A stretch of DNA of 64,000 nt. Source: Zeimonas sp050187175. Lineage in GTDB: Bacteria > Pseudomonadota > Gammaproteobacteria > Burkholderiales > Burkholderiaceae_E. The stretch spans positions 41,445 to 105,444 of the forward strand of contig JBFWXS010000012.1 in assembly GCA_050187175.1 (NCBI GenBank), given 5' to 3'. This document shows, one piece after another, positions 51,611-61,631 of the stretch (position 1 is the first letter of the stretch; every line of letters starts with the position of its first letter). Below the pieces are notes generated by a model. That model was given only the letters and a program-made list of their open reading frames with translations. It did not search any database and was not told the DNA's origin. The translations under genes were made by a program, and so were the position numbers.

Positions 51611-53689
51611 GCGCCGCGCTTCCAGCATCTCCCAGCGTTCCAGCGCGGCCAGCAGTTCTTCCTCGATCGCCGCGAAGCGCTCGTTCATGCCAGCCACTGC
51701 GGCCGCGTCGTTCTGATAGGTCGCCGGATCGGCCAGCTTCTCGCCGAGCTGCTTCTGCTCTGCTTCCAGATCGGCGATGCGCTGCGGCAGCGCGTCCAGT
51801 TCGCGCTGTTCCTTGTATGACAGCTTGACGCGCCGCGCTCCGGTGCTGGTGGCCGCGGTATCGGAGGGTGTGGTGGCGGAGGCGGCGGCGGAGGCCGTGG
51901 CGGAAGCGGCAGTCGCTTCGCGGGCGGCCGCACTGCCGGCTGCACCGCCGGCCTGTGCAGCGCCGATGGTAGGCATCTGCGCGGGTGCCGGGGTGCCGGT
52001 CTCGGCGGCGCCGCTGCTGCGCGCCGTCTGCGGCTGCTGTTGCGGCGGCGGTGGCGGCGGCGCTTCACGCGCCCGCGTCGCCTCGACGTCGGAATAGCCG
52101 CCCGCATACTCGCGCCAGCGTCCATCGCCCAGCGCGACGACAGACTGCGTCACGACATTGTCGAGGAAGGTGCGATCGTGGCTCACGATCAGCACGGTGC
52201 CCGGGTATTCGGCCAGCAGTTCCTCGAGCAGTTCCAGCGTTTCGATGTCGAGGTCGTTGGTGGGCTCGTCGAGCACCAGCAGGTTGGCCGGCCGCGCGAA
52301 CAGTCGTGCCAGCAGCAGCCGGTTGCGTTCGCCGCCGGACAGCGAGCGCACGGGCGAGCGCGAGCGCTGCGGCGAGAACAGGAAGCGCTCGAGATAGCTC
52401 ATCACGTGCAGGCGGCGGCCGGCGATCTCGACCCAGTCCGAGCCGGGGCTGATCGTCTCGGCGAGCGTCGCATCCTCGTCGAGCTGTTCGCGCAGCTGGT
52501 CGAAATAGGCGAGGTTCAGGTTGGTGCCGAGCCGTACGACGCCCTCGTCTGGGGCGATCTCGCCCAGCATCAGCCGCAGCAGCGTCGTCTTGCCGGCGCC
52601 GTTGGGTCCGATCAGGCCGATGCGGTCGCCGCGCTGCACGATGGTGCTGAAATTGCGCACGACTGTGCGTTCGCCCCAGCGCTTGCTCACGTCGATCAGC
52701 TCGGCTACCAGCTTGCCCGAGCGTTCGCCGGCATCGACGGCCAGCGCGACGCGGCCCAGCCGTTCACGGCGTTCGCCGCGCTGCCGGCGCAGCGCTTCGA
52801 GGCGTCGCACGCGGCCTTCGTTGCGCGTGCGGCGTGCCTCGACGCCCTTGCGGATCCAGACTTCCTCCTGCGCCAGCACCTTGTCGAATTTCGCGTCGAG
52901 CACGGCTTCTTGCGCCAGCTCGTCGGCCTTGCGTGTCTGGTAGGCGCTGAACGAGCCCGGATATGAGCGCAGCCGGCCGCGGTCGAGCTCGACGACGCGC
53001 GTGGCGACGCGGTCGAGGAAGCGCCGGTCGTGCGTGATGACGACCAGCGCGCCGCGGTACGACACCAGCACGCCTTCCAGCCAGCCGATCGATTCGATGT
53101 CCAGGTGGTTGGTCGGTTCATCGAGCAGCAGCAGATCGGGTTCGGCGACCAGCGCACGGGCCAGCGCCACGCGCTTGCGCGTGCCGCCGGACAGCGCGGC
53201 CACCGGGGCGTCGCCGTCGAGGCCGAGCCGGTCCAGGATGCTGTCGATGCGATGCGCGAGCGCCCAGGCGCCGCTGGCGTCGAGCTGCGCCTGCAGGGCA
53301 GACAGTCGCTCCAGCGTGCCGGGCGGTATTTCGTCACCCACAGCCGCGCCAGCATTGCCGCCGGCGAGCTGATGCGTCAGATGCTGATATTCGGCGATCG
53401 CGGCGGCCTGCTCGGACAGGCCGGCGGCGACTGCCTCGAAGATGCGGTGTGCCGGGTCGAGCGCCGGCTCCTGCTCGACCGTCGCGATGCGCACGCCGCT
53501 CTGGACGGTGCGCAGTCCGTCGTCGAAGGCGATCTCGCCGGCGATGCCGCGCAGCAGCGAGGACTTGCCCGTGCCGTTGCGGCCGATCAGCGCGAGCCGT
53601 TCGCCGGGTTCTATCGCCAGGTCGACGCCGTCGAGCAGCGCGACATGGCCGTAGGCGAGATGGACATTCTGGAGCGTGAGCAGCGGCAT
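51608..53689 (-). CDS. uup: ABC-F ATPase Uup
   Basis: 693 residues with two ABC domains. Walker A GRNGTGKSS near 37 and GPNGAGKTT near 356; signatures LSGGTRKR near 165 and LSGGERNR near 457; Walker B boxes LLLLDEPTNHLDIE and LLVLDEPTNDLDIE. ABC-F proteins act on ribosomes or DNA and not in membranes. A long Pro/Gln/Ala/Thr-rich linker (about 545-625) precedes the C-terminal coiled-coil domain (KLSYKEQRELDALPQRI) that marks Uup. The linker is longer than in E. coli Uup. Confidence 0.92.
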   Translation of the reverse strand: MPLLTLQNVHLAYGHVALLDGVDLAIEPGERLALIGRNGTGKSSLLRGIAGEIAFDDGLRTVQSGVRIATVEQEPALDPAHRIFEAVAAGLSEQAAAIAEYQHLTHQLAGGNAGAAVGDEIPPGTLERLSALQAQLDASGAWALAHRIDSILDRLGLDGDAPVAALSGGTRKRVALARALVAEPDLLLLDEPTNHLDIESIGWLEGVLVSYRGALVVITHDRRFLDRVATRVVELDRGRLRSYPGSFSAYQTRKADELAQEAVLDAKFDKVLAQEEVWIRKGVEARRTRNEGRVRRLEALRRQRGERRERLGRVALAVDAGERSGKLVAELIDVSKRWGERTVVRNFSTIVQRGDRIGLIGPNGAGKTTLLRLMLGEIAPDEGVVRLGTNLNLAYFDQLREQLDEDATLAETISPGSDWVEIAGRRLHVMSYLERFLFSPQRSRSPVRSLSGGERNRLLLARLFARPANLLVLDEPTNDLDIETLELLEELLAEYPGTVLIVSHDRTFLDNVVTQSVVALGDGRWREYAGGYSDVEATRAREAPPPPPPQQQPQTARSSGAAETGTPAPAQMPTIGAAQAGGAAGSAAAREATAASATASAAASATTPSDTAATSTGARRVKLSYKEQRELDALPQRIADLEAEQKQLGEKLADPATYQNDAAAVAGMNERFAAIEEELLAALERWEMLEARR

Positions 53690-53745
53690 GGCGGGAACGG
53701 CGACGAAGACATGGAGTGCCGCTGCGGCGAGGCTGTCGGGCGGCG

Positions 53746-53776
53746 CGGGACCGGCGGCGGCGGGCAGCCGGTCCCG
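53746..53776 (-). terminator. 10-bp perfect hairpin after argG
   Basis: Arms 53746-53755 and 53767-53776 pair exactly around an 11-base loop, 10 bases past the argG stop and before the uup start. As with the hairpin after the LOG gene, no T-run follows. Confidence 0.55.
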
Positions 53777-53786
53777 TGCGGGCCGT

Positions 53787-55085
<1,299 letters not shown>

Positions 55086-55134
55086 TGCCCGCCGCCTGGA
55101 TGTGCAAAATTTTTCGATTATAAACGCAGACGCT

Positions 55135-55836
55135 TCATACAAGCCCGCGTCGCGAGGCCTCCAGCGCCGCTTCGGCCCGCGAGCTGATGTTCAGCTTGCG
55201 ATACAGCGTCTTCACATAGCTGGTCACCGTGTGTTCGGTCAGGCCGAGCAGCCGGGCCACTTCAGCGACGCGCAGGCCCCGGCCGATGGCCGACAGGACC
55301 TCCGTCTCGCGCGGCGTCAGCGCCGGTCTGGGTGGCTGCGCGGGATCAGGGGCGGCAGGCGCCGTGGCGGCGCCGGGCGGACCGCGGCCGAACCAGTCGA
55401 GCATGCGCCGCGCGATCGCCGGCGACAGCGGCGGCATGCCGTCGTCGATGCGGCGCAGCGCATGCACCAGCTGTTCGCCGTCCTGGTCCTTGAGCAGATA
55501 GCCGCGCGCGCCGGCCGCGATGGCGGGGAACAGATGCTCGTCGTCGTCATAGACGGTGGTGACGACGCATAGGGTCTGCGGATGCCGCTGCGCGATCTCG
55601 CGGATAAGATCGGTGCCGGAGCCGTCGGGCAGGCCGATGTCGATCAGCGCGATCCGCAGGGCGGCTGCTTCGGGCGATGCGGCCAGCGGCCCCGTCGACA
55701 ACCAGTCGCGCGCCTCCGCGAGGCTTGACGCGCGGACTACCGACAGGCCGGGAAACGCCTGCAGAAGCAGCTCTCGAAGCCAGAGACTGACGTCGTGGAG
55801 ATCTTCCACGATCAGGGCATGCGCCGTAGCGGTCAT
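55135..55836 (-). CDS. LuxR-type response regulator
   Basis: 233 residues from the ATG at 55836, overlapping the kinase stop by four bases. Receiver domain with phospho-acceptor Asp in LIDIGLPDGSG near 67, then an Ala/Pro linker, then a LuxR/NarL helix-turn-helix (LTPRETEVLSAIGRGL near 173; EVARLLGLTEHTVTSYVKTLY). Cognate of the upstream kinase. Targets unknown. Confidence 0.92.
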   Translation of the reverse strand: MTATAHALIVEDLHDVSLWLRELLLQAFPGLSVVRASSLAEARDWLSTGPLAASPEAAALRIALIDIGLPDGSGTDLIREIAQRHPQTLCVVTTVYDDDEHLFPAIAAGARGYLLKDQDGEQLVHALRRIDDGMPPLSPAIARRMLDWFGRGPPGAATAPAAPDPAQPPRPALTPRETEVLSAIGRGLRVAEVARLLGLTEHTVTSYVKTLYRKLNISSRAEAALEASRRGLV

Positions 55837-58127
55837 CGAACAGTGTCCCAGATGGCGGAGGCGGTTCCGGTCCGATGCGGCGTCTCGCCGTCGGACGCGG
55901 AGACCGGAAGCAGGAATCGGACGAAGGTGCCGTCCGCAGCCGACTGCAGGTCGAAGACGCCGCCGGCTTCCTCGATGCGCCGCCGCAGGTTCGGCAGACC
56001 GTGGCCCGCATCGGCGGCTGGTCCGGCAGAGCGGGCGCGGTCGAATCCGATGCCGTCGTCGCGCAGCTCGGTGCGCAGCTGGCCGCCGTCGACGGCGACC
56101 CGCACCGAGAAGCGGCTGCATCGAGCATGCCGGATGGCGTTCGAGACCAGTTCGCGAATCGCCGAGATCCAGTGCTTGTAGACGCCATAGTCGACGCGCG
56201 GCAAGGCGTCGTCATCGGGCGGCGGCGGCCAGTCGAGCGCGATGCCGGCGGCTTCGAGGCGTTCGGCGGTCTCGTGGCGCACTTCGGCGATGACTCGGGC
56301 CAGCGCCAGCTCGCGGCCGGTCAGGCCGGAGACGATGGTGCGGATGTCGGCGATCGCCTGCCGGATCAGCCGGCGCGTGTCGTCCAGGTTCGGGCGGTGC
56401 AGGCCGGACAGCAGCCGCGAGCCGACGTCGTCGTGCAGGTCGCGCGCGATGCGGCACCGCTCCTCCATGGCGCCGCGTTCGTAGGCGTCGCGGCTCAGGT
56501 CGGCCTGGCGCAGCAACTCGACCAGCTGGCGGCCGAGTTCCTGATCGCGCGTCGAGAACAGCGCGCGGCCGCCGCGCGGATAGCGCAGCCGCAGCGGGGC
56601 CGAGCCGGCGACCGCGGGCAGCTCCAGCGTGACGCCGTCGTGCAGCAGGCGGACCGAGTCGGCGGAAGGGCGTGCCGCTAGCTTCTCAGCCGGATCGACA
56701 GCGGTCAGCTCGAGAGGATCGAACAGCCGCTGCAGCAGGGACTGCCATTGCCGCGCCCGCTGCTGCGTCGACGCCGCGAACGAAACCTGGATGACCGCCT
56801 GGAAGATCTCGTGCTCGGCGAGCGGCCTGCGCTCGACCACTCGCGACCACAGCGCCTGCCGCAGCGGCAGCCAGCCGAAGCCGACGATCAGCACGGCGAG
56901 ACCGAGCGAGATCTCCGGAGCCAGCCGCAGGCCGATGACCAGCGTCAGGTCCAGCGCGATCAGCAGCAGTGCGCCGCCGGTCCACAGCAGGATCCGGTAG
57001 GCCCATTGGTCCAGCTCGAACAGCCGGTAGCGCCGCAGGCCGAGCGCCAGGCCGACGTACATGATCAGGAAGAAGCCGAGCGAGTAGCCCTGGCTGACCG
57101 GTGGCAGCCAGCCGAGCAGCGTCGACGCCACCACCACGACGACGAACAGTCCGCAGCCGACGATCGCCGCCAGTCCGAACCAGCGCAGCGCCGCGCGGGC
57201 CGCCGGATCGCCGGCAGTCCGGCGCCACTGCAGCAGGCCGCAAGCGGTGGCCGCTGCCAGTGCGAGCACGATAGGCGCGCGCAGTCCCCAGTCGATGTCG
57301 GGCCAGCGCTGCAGCGCGTCCAGCAGGAACCAGATCAGCGCCACGGCCTGCGGCCACAGCAGGGCCGCGGGACGGGTCAGCGGCTTCGGATAGCAGAGGA
57401 ACAGGCATACCAGCGCCGCGCCGAACCCCAGCGAGCCTGCGTGATTGAGCATCGACAGCCATGCGAACGTGGGCGCGGGCAGTGCCAGCGCGCGCGTGCT
57501 GTAGACGGCCGCCGGCAAGGCAGCGGCCGTGAACATCAAGCCGGTGAGCGCAAACATGCGCGCGCCCCAGTCGCGCGGGCGCAGCACCCAGACCCAGGCG
57601 CCCATCAGCATGCTGGCGCAGCCGGCGGCGAGCTGGAACCAGAACACGAACGGCAGATCGGCGAGCGGCCGGGGCCCCGGGCTGACGACGATCGTGCGGG
57701 GCTCGCCGGCCCGCGATTCCACGCCCAGCTGGACCGGGCCGGCGGCCAGCAGCGCGCTGACCTGCTGCTGGCGCGAGAACAGCTCGTTCATCTCCTCATA
57801 GCGCTGAAAGAAGTCCGGCTCCTCGATCAGATCGGCGGCGCGCAGATCGATGCGGCTGCTGCCGTCGGCCGCTGCGATCCAGCGCAATACGCCGGGCACC
57901 GGCACCGTGGCCGGCACGCCGTCCGGGGCGGTAACGGTCGCGGCGGAGCCAGCGGCCGGGGCAGCGACGATGTCGAGCCGGCCGTTGCGGAAGTCCGGCT
58001 GCAGCTGCAAGCCGAGCCAGGGCTGTTGCGTGGCGAGCCAGGTCGCCGCCAGGCACAGAGCCAGGCAGACGAGGCCGCCGGTCAGCAGCAGGCCGGCGGG
58101 GGAGGAGGGCCTTCTTGCGTACGGCAT
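55833..58127 (-). CDS. multi-pass sensor histidine kinase (HisKA_3/NarX type)
   Basis: 764 residues. One membrane segment near 12-32, a periplasmic part to about 155, then seven or eight membrane segments to about 420. A cytoplasmic kinase core follows: dimerisation/phosphorylation helix RCRIARDLHDDVGSRLL near 555 (His in the HDD context) and ATPase boxes ELVSNAIRHAR near 655 and RDDGIGFD near 680. The large membrane region may itself sense a hydrophobic ligand or membrane state. It is divergent from the aromatic module at 58335. Confidence 0.88.
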   Translation of the reverse strand: MPYARRPSSPAGLLLTGGLVCLALCLAATWLATQQPWLGLQLQPDFRNGRLDIVAAPAAGSAATVTAPDGVPATVPVPGVLRWIAAADGSSRIDLRAADLIEEPDFFQRYEEMNELFSRQQQVSALLAAGPVQLGVESRAGEPRTIVVSPGPRPLADLPFVFWFQLAAGCASMLMGAWVWVLRPRDWGARMFALTGLMFTAAALPAAVYSTRALALPAPTFAWLSMLNHAGSLGFGAALVCLFLCYPKPLTRPAALLWPQAVALIWFLLDALQRWPDIDWGLRAPIVLALAAATACGLLQWRRTAGDPAARAALRWFGLAAIVGCGLFVVVVVASTLLGWLPPVSQGYSLGFFLIMYVGLALGLRRYRLFELDQWAYRILLWTGGALLLIALDLTLVIGLRLAPEISLGLAVLIVGFGWLPLRQALWSRVVERRPLAEHEIFQAVIQVSFAASTQQRARQWQSLLQRLFDPLELTAVDPAEKLAARPSADSVRLLHDGVTLELPAVAGSAPLRLRYPRGGRALFSTRDQELGRQLVELLRQADLSRDAYERGAMEERCRIARDLHDDVGSRLLSGLHRPNLDDTRRLIRQAIADIRTIVSGLTGRELALARVIAEVRHETAERLEAAGIALDWPPPPDDDALPRVDYGVYKHWISAIRELVSNAIRHARCSRFSVRVAVDGGQLRTELRDDGIGFDRARSAGPAADAGHGLPNLRRRIEEAGGVFDLQSAADGTFVRFLLPVSASDGETPHRTGTASAIWDTVR

Positions 58128-58220
58128 GGTGCGCAGCGGCGATCGAGGAGGTTGGAGGCGCTTGGGCGAATTATGCCGGTGCGGCGGCCGCTGACGAGAG
58201 GTCCGGATTGGGACAGCAAT

Positions 58221-58249
58221 TGGTTGCGAACTTGTTTACATTGCAACCA
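58221..58249. promoter_or_regulatory. operator-like inverted repeat between kinase and Bug gene
   Basis: TGGTTGC (58221-58227) and its exact complement GCAACCA (58243-58249) are separated by 15 AT-rich bases, unusual in this GC-rich spacer. The site lies 86 bases before the Bug receptor start, where a regulator of the FAD-monooxygenase operon would be expected. Confidence 0.45.
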
Positions 58250-58334
58250 TTTTGTGGGAGCATCACCCGGTCGCCTGAGGAGATGCCCGAAGATGGCTCC
58301 CCGGCGCATTCCACCGTCCACGAGGGAACCAAAC

Positions 58335-59327
58335 ATGTCTGCGTTGACTTTCCACCGCTTTCGTTTGCTGTTGAGCTGTTGCATGGCTGCGGCGCTGGCG
58401 CTGACTGGCGCGGCGGCAGCGGCCGAAACCTATCCGGCGCGGCCGATCAAGCTGCTGGTGCCGTTCCCGGCCGGCGGCGGCTCGGACATCCTGGCGCGCA
58501 TCCTGGCCAGCGGCATGAGCGATCATCTCGGACAACCGGTAGTGGTCGACAACCGGCCTGGCGCGTCGACGAACATCGCCGCCGAGATCGCATCGAAGTC
58601 CAAGCCCGACGGTTACACGCTGATGCTGGGCAACACGAACACCTTCGTCGTCAACAGCCTGCTGTACAAATCGCTGAACTACAACGCGGCGACCGACTTC
58701 ACGCTGGTCGGCATGGCGGGCGCGTTCCCCATGCTTCTGGTGGTGCCGCCCTCGTCGCCCGCGAAGACGGTGAGCGATTTCGTCAAGCTGGCCAAGAGCA
58801 AGACGACGGAGCTGACCTATGCGTCGCCCGGCATCGGCTCGCCGCACCATCTGGCGATGGAAATGTTCAAGCATCGCGCCGGCATCGACGTCGTCCACGC
58901 TTCGTATCGCGGCGTCGCGCCGGCCATTCCCGATCTGATGTCGGGACGCGTGCAGGTCATGTTCCTCGACTATGCGGCCGGGGTGTCCTTCATCAAGACC
59001 GGCAAGCTGCGCGTGCTCGCCGTCGGCAGCGAGCAGCCGACCGGCTTCATGCCGGAGGTGCCGACGATGGCCGCATCCGGATTCACGGGATTCGACATCA
59101 CCGGATGGCAGGGCGTGGCGGTTCCGTCGGGCGCTCCGGCCGACGTGCTGCAGAAGCTGACCGGCGCGCTGCGGGCCGCGATGGCCGACCCCGGCATCCA
59201 GGAGAAGCTGCGCAATGCCGGCATCGAGCCGGTCTACATGGCGCCGCCGGCCTTCGCCAAGCACATCGCCGAAGAACGGATCAAGCTGGAAGCGCTGATC
59301 CGGTCGAACGAGATCCGCATCGAGTGA
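58335..59327 (+). CDS. Bug/TctC-family periplasmic substrate-binding protein
   Basis: 330 residues from the ATG at 58335 (GAGGGA seven bases upstream); the open frame extends far upstream but is antisense to the kinase gene. Signal peptide with cleavage near residue 31 (AAAAA-ETYPARPIK). TYPARPIKLLVPFPAGGGSD is the family entry motif. It stands 10 bases ahead of an FAD monooxygenase gene, so it probably delivers that pathway's aromatic acid. Confidence 0.93.
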   Translation: MSALTFHRFRLLLSCCMAAALALTGAAAAAETYPARPIKLLVPFPAGGGSDILARILASGMSDHLGQPVVVDNRPGASTNIAAEIASKSKPDGYTLMLGNTNTFVVNSLLYKSLNYNAATDFTLVGMAGAFPMLLVVPPSSPAKTVSDFVKLAKSKTTELTYASPGIGSPHHLAMEMFKHRAGIDVVHASYRGVAPAIPDLMSGRVQVMFLDYAAGVSFIKTGKLRVLAVGSEQPTGFMPEVPTMAASGFTGFDITGWQGVAVPSGAPADVLQKLTGALRAAMADPGIQEKLRNAGIEPVYMAPPAFAKHIAEERIKLEALIRSNEIRIE

Positions 59328-59337
59328 GCCGGCCGTC

Positions 59338-60564
59338 ATGATCGGGACAGTCGGAATCATCGGCGCGGGCATCGGCGGCCTGGCCGCCGCGCTCGGGCTG
59401 CTGCGCCGGGGCATCGACGTGGCCGTCTACGAGCAGGCCGAAGACCTGAAGGAGGTCGGCGCCGGCGTGCAGATCACGCCGAATGGCTCGCGCGTGCTGC
59501 TTTGCTACGGGATGGAGGAGTCTATCCGCGCGATCGGCACGCCCACGGCCGGCAAGGACACCTATCTGTGGAACACCGGGCAGAAGCGCCCGTTCATGAA
59601 GCTCGGCGAGCACTCGTCGAGCCACTACGGGGCCCCCTATCTGACCTTCCATCGCGCCGACGTGCACGGCCTGCTGCTGGCCGCCGTGCGGGCGCTGAAA
59701 CCGGACGCGGTGCAGCTCGGCCGGCGATGCGAATCCTTCGAGCAGGAAGGCAGCGGCGTGGAGCTGCGCTTCGCCGACGGCAGCCGGGCGCGCACCTCGA
59801 TCATGATAGGCGCCGACGGCATCCATTCGCGGGTGCGGCAGTCGCTGTTCGGCGCGGATCGTCCGCAGTTCACCGGCTGCATGGCCTGGCGCGGGCTGAT
59901 TCCGTTCGAGCGCATCCGCGACGTGATCAATTTCGAAGGCGGCAGCATGTGGCTGGGGCCGACCGCCCATATCGTCACGTATCCGGTGCGCCGCGGTGAG
60001 CTGCTCAACTTCATCGGCATGGTCGATCGCGATACCTGGCAGATCGAATCGTGGAACGCGGCCGGTACGGTCGACGAGTGCCTGGCCGACTTCGAGGGCT
60101 GGCACCCGCACGTGCTGCACATGGTGCGCAACATCGAGATTCCCTACAAGTGGGCGCTGATGGTTCGCGAGCCGCTCGAACGCTGGTCGGTCGGCCGTGT
60201 GACGCTGCTCGGTGACGCCTGCCATTCGACGCTGCCGTTCCTGAGCCAAGGGGCCAACATGGCGCTCGAGGACTCGCTGGTGCTTGCGCGCTGCCTCGAG
60301 TCATTCGGGGACCAGCCGGAGCAGGCGCTGGCCCGCTACGAAGCGCTGCGCCGCCTGCGCACGGCCGGCATCACGCGCAGCTCCGCCGAGCAGCTGCGGC
60401 GGGTGCACAATCCGGCACTCGCCGATGCGCAGTATGCGCAGGCCTACATCGAGCGCGAGTGGGACGATCAGCGCGTCGAGGACCGCTATCGCTGGATCTA
60501 CGGCTACGATGCACGGTCGGTGTCGCTGGAGCCGGAGGCAGGTACCGGTACGGTACCTGCCTGA
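59338..60564 (+). CDS. FAD-dependent aromatic monooxygenase (salicylate/6-hydroxynicotinate hydroxylase type)
   Basis: 408 residues. Dinucleotide site GIIGAGIGGLAAALGLLRRG at 6-25, the Asp-Gly motif IGADGIHSRVRQSLFG near 156, and the second FAD site LLGDACHSTLPFLSQGANMALED near 290. Group A flavoprotein hydroxylases of this branch include salicylate 1-hydroxylase, 3-hydroxybenzoate 6-hydroxylase and NicC. With a homogentisate-dioxygenase-like gene across the spacer, para-hydroxylation to a hydroquinone-type acid is plausible. Confidence 0.87.
   Translation: MIGTVGIIGAGIGGLAAALGLLRRGIDVAVYEQAEDLKEVGAGVQITPNGSRVLLCYGMEESIRAIGTPTAGKDTYLWNTGQKRPFMKLGEHSSSHYGAPYLTFHRADVHGLLLAAVRALKPDAVQLGRRCESFEQEGSGVELRFADGSRARTSIMIGADGIHSRVRQSLFGADRPQFTGCMAWRGLIPFERIRDVINFEGGSMWLGPTAHIVTYPVRRGELLNFIGMVDRDTWQIESWNAAGTVDECLADFEGWHPHVLHMVRNIEIPYKWALMVREPLERWSVGRVTLLGDACHSTLPFLSQGANMALEDSLVLARCLESFGDQPEQALARYEALRRLRTAGITRSSAEQLRRVHNPALADAQYAQAYIEREWDDQRVEDRYRWIYGYDARSVSLEPEAGTGTVPA
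60536..60562 (+). repeat. 11-bp perfect inverted repeat over the monooxygenase 3' end
   Basis: AGGCAGGTACC (60536-60546) and its exact complement (60552-60562) flank GGTAC. The right arm ends on the first base of the stop codon. It encodes the protein's last residues, sits 94 bases before the MarR start and has no T-run. It may be an RNA hairpin at the gene end or a MarR operator. Confidence 0.55.
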
Positions 60565-60623
60565 GCATGGCGCCTGCCTCGGCGGGCCGCTCGCCCGGTG
60601 GCCGGCGGGGCGCTGGCCGCAGG

Positions 60624-60629
60624 TATACT
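60624..60629 (+). promoter_or_regulatory. possible -10 element of the MarR gene
   Basis: TATACT lies 27 bases before the MarR ATG in the context GCAGGTATAC. The related string GCAGGTATAG (26599-26608) precedes the CnbZ-like gene by 53 bases. No clear -35 box. Confidence 0.35.
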
Positions 60630-60655
60630 GGGTCATTCGTCTCCTACCGTTCGTC

Positions 60656-61201
60656 ATGAAGAACCCGGCGCTGCAACTCCAGAGATTCCTGCCCTACAAG
60701 CTGTCGCGTCTGGTCAACGACATCAGCATCGGCTTGCTGAGGACGTACTCGCCGCGCTTCGGTTTGAACGTATCGCAGTGGCGGATGCTGGCCGCGGCCG
60801 CTCAGCTCGAACCCACCTCGGTCACCGAGCTCACCGAATATTCGGGGATGGACAAGGTGACGGTCAGCCGTTCGGTGCGCGAGATGGTCGAGCGCAAACT
60901 GCTGACACGCGAGCTCGACGAAAGCGACCGCCGCAGGGCGACCATCGAGCTGACGCCCGAGGGCCGGCGCATCTATGAGCAGATCGCGCCCGCGGCCGTC
61001 GACTACGAAGAGGGGCTGCTGTCGGCGCTGGACGACAGCGAGCGCAAGAAGCTGGAAGACATGATCGACCGTCTGCTCGATCAGGCCGCGGTCATGCGGC
61101 AGAGCACGTCGCGCGTCTTTCCGCTGAAGCCGCGCGCCGGTTCGCGCGGCGCTGCCGCGCCGCAGCAGGCGCCGTCGCCGCCGCGGCGGCGCGCGCGCTG
61201 A
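60656..61201 (+). CDS. MarR-family transcriptional regulator
   Basis: 181 residues from the ATG at 60656 (KNPALQLQRFLPYKLSRLVND). Winged helix with recognition helix in TELTEYSGMDKVTVSRSVREMVER near 57 and the wing DESDRRRATIELTPEGRRIYE near 87. The C-terminus is a basic Arg/Ala/Pro tail. MarR proteins commonly repress adjacent aromatic catabolic genes and release DNA on binding a phenolic ligand; this one sits between the two arms of the right-hand module. Confidence 0.9.
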   Translation: MKNPALQLQRFLPYKLSRLVNDISIGLLRTYSPRFGLNVSQWRMLAAAAQLEPTSVTELTEYSGMDKVTVSRSVREMVERKLLTRELDESDRRRATIELTPEGRRIYEQIAPAAVDYEEGLLSALDDSERKKLEDMIDRLLDQAAVMRQSTSRVFPLKPRAGSRGAAAPQQAPSPPRRRAR

Positions 61202-61227
61202 TGCGGGGACGGCGGCGGGCGCGCTGA
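61184..61227 (+). repeat. 26-bp period duplication copying the MarR stop codon
   Basis: CGGCGGCGCGCGCGCTGA (61184-61201) recurs with one change at 61210-61227. The second TGA is out of frame with the first. It lies between the MarR stop and the convergent Rid gene. Confidence 0.65.
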
Positions 61228-61235
61228 CCTCGCGC

Positions 61236-61631
61236 TCAGTCGTCGATCATCGCGATCGCTTCGACCTCCAGCATCAGCTCGGGGCGCGCCAGCGCCTGTA
61301 CGCCGACCATCGTGCTGGCGGGCGGCTCGGGCGCTAGGAAGCGCGAGCGCACGTCGCGGATCACCTTGATCTTTTCCGGCGTCATGTCGCGGACGAACAA
61401 TGTGGTCTTGACCACGTCGGCGAAGCTCGCGCCGCTGGCGGCGAGGGCGATGCCGATGTTGCGGTAGACCTGCTCGACCTGCGCTGCGAGATCGTCGACG
61501 CCGACGACCCGGCCCTGCTCGTCGTAGGCGACCTGGCCGGCGACGATCACCGTCTTGCGGCGGGTCGATGTGGCGACGTGACTGAAGCCGGAGGGCTTGG
61601 CCAGCCCCGGGGGATTCTGGAAGGTGTTCAT
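61236..61631 (-). CDS. Rid-family protein (RidA-like)
   Basis: 131 residues, the usual size for a single Rid domain. GQVAYDEQGRVVGVDDLAAQVEQVYRNI near 32 and DVVKTTLFVRDMTPEKIKVI near 72 are typical. The arginine of active RidA imine deaminases is replaced by Ser (PPASTMVGV near 103), so it belongs to the Rid subgroups without demonstrated imine deaminase activity. It overlaps the DszB-like gene by four bases and ends the leftward operon. Confidence 0.88.
   Translation of the reverse strand: MNTFQNPPGLAKPSGFSHVATSTRRKTVIVAGQVAYDEQGRVVGVDDLAAQVEQVYRNIGIALAASGASFADVVKTTLFVRDMTPEKIKVIRDVRSRFLAPEPPASTMVGVQALARPELMLEVEAIAMIDD

Noticed and set aside
56748..58334. Upstream extension of the Bug receptor frame over the kinase gene
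   Set aside because: The extension is antisense to a well-supported histidine kinase, and the ATG at 58335 has a ribosome site and starts a signal peptide.
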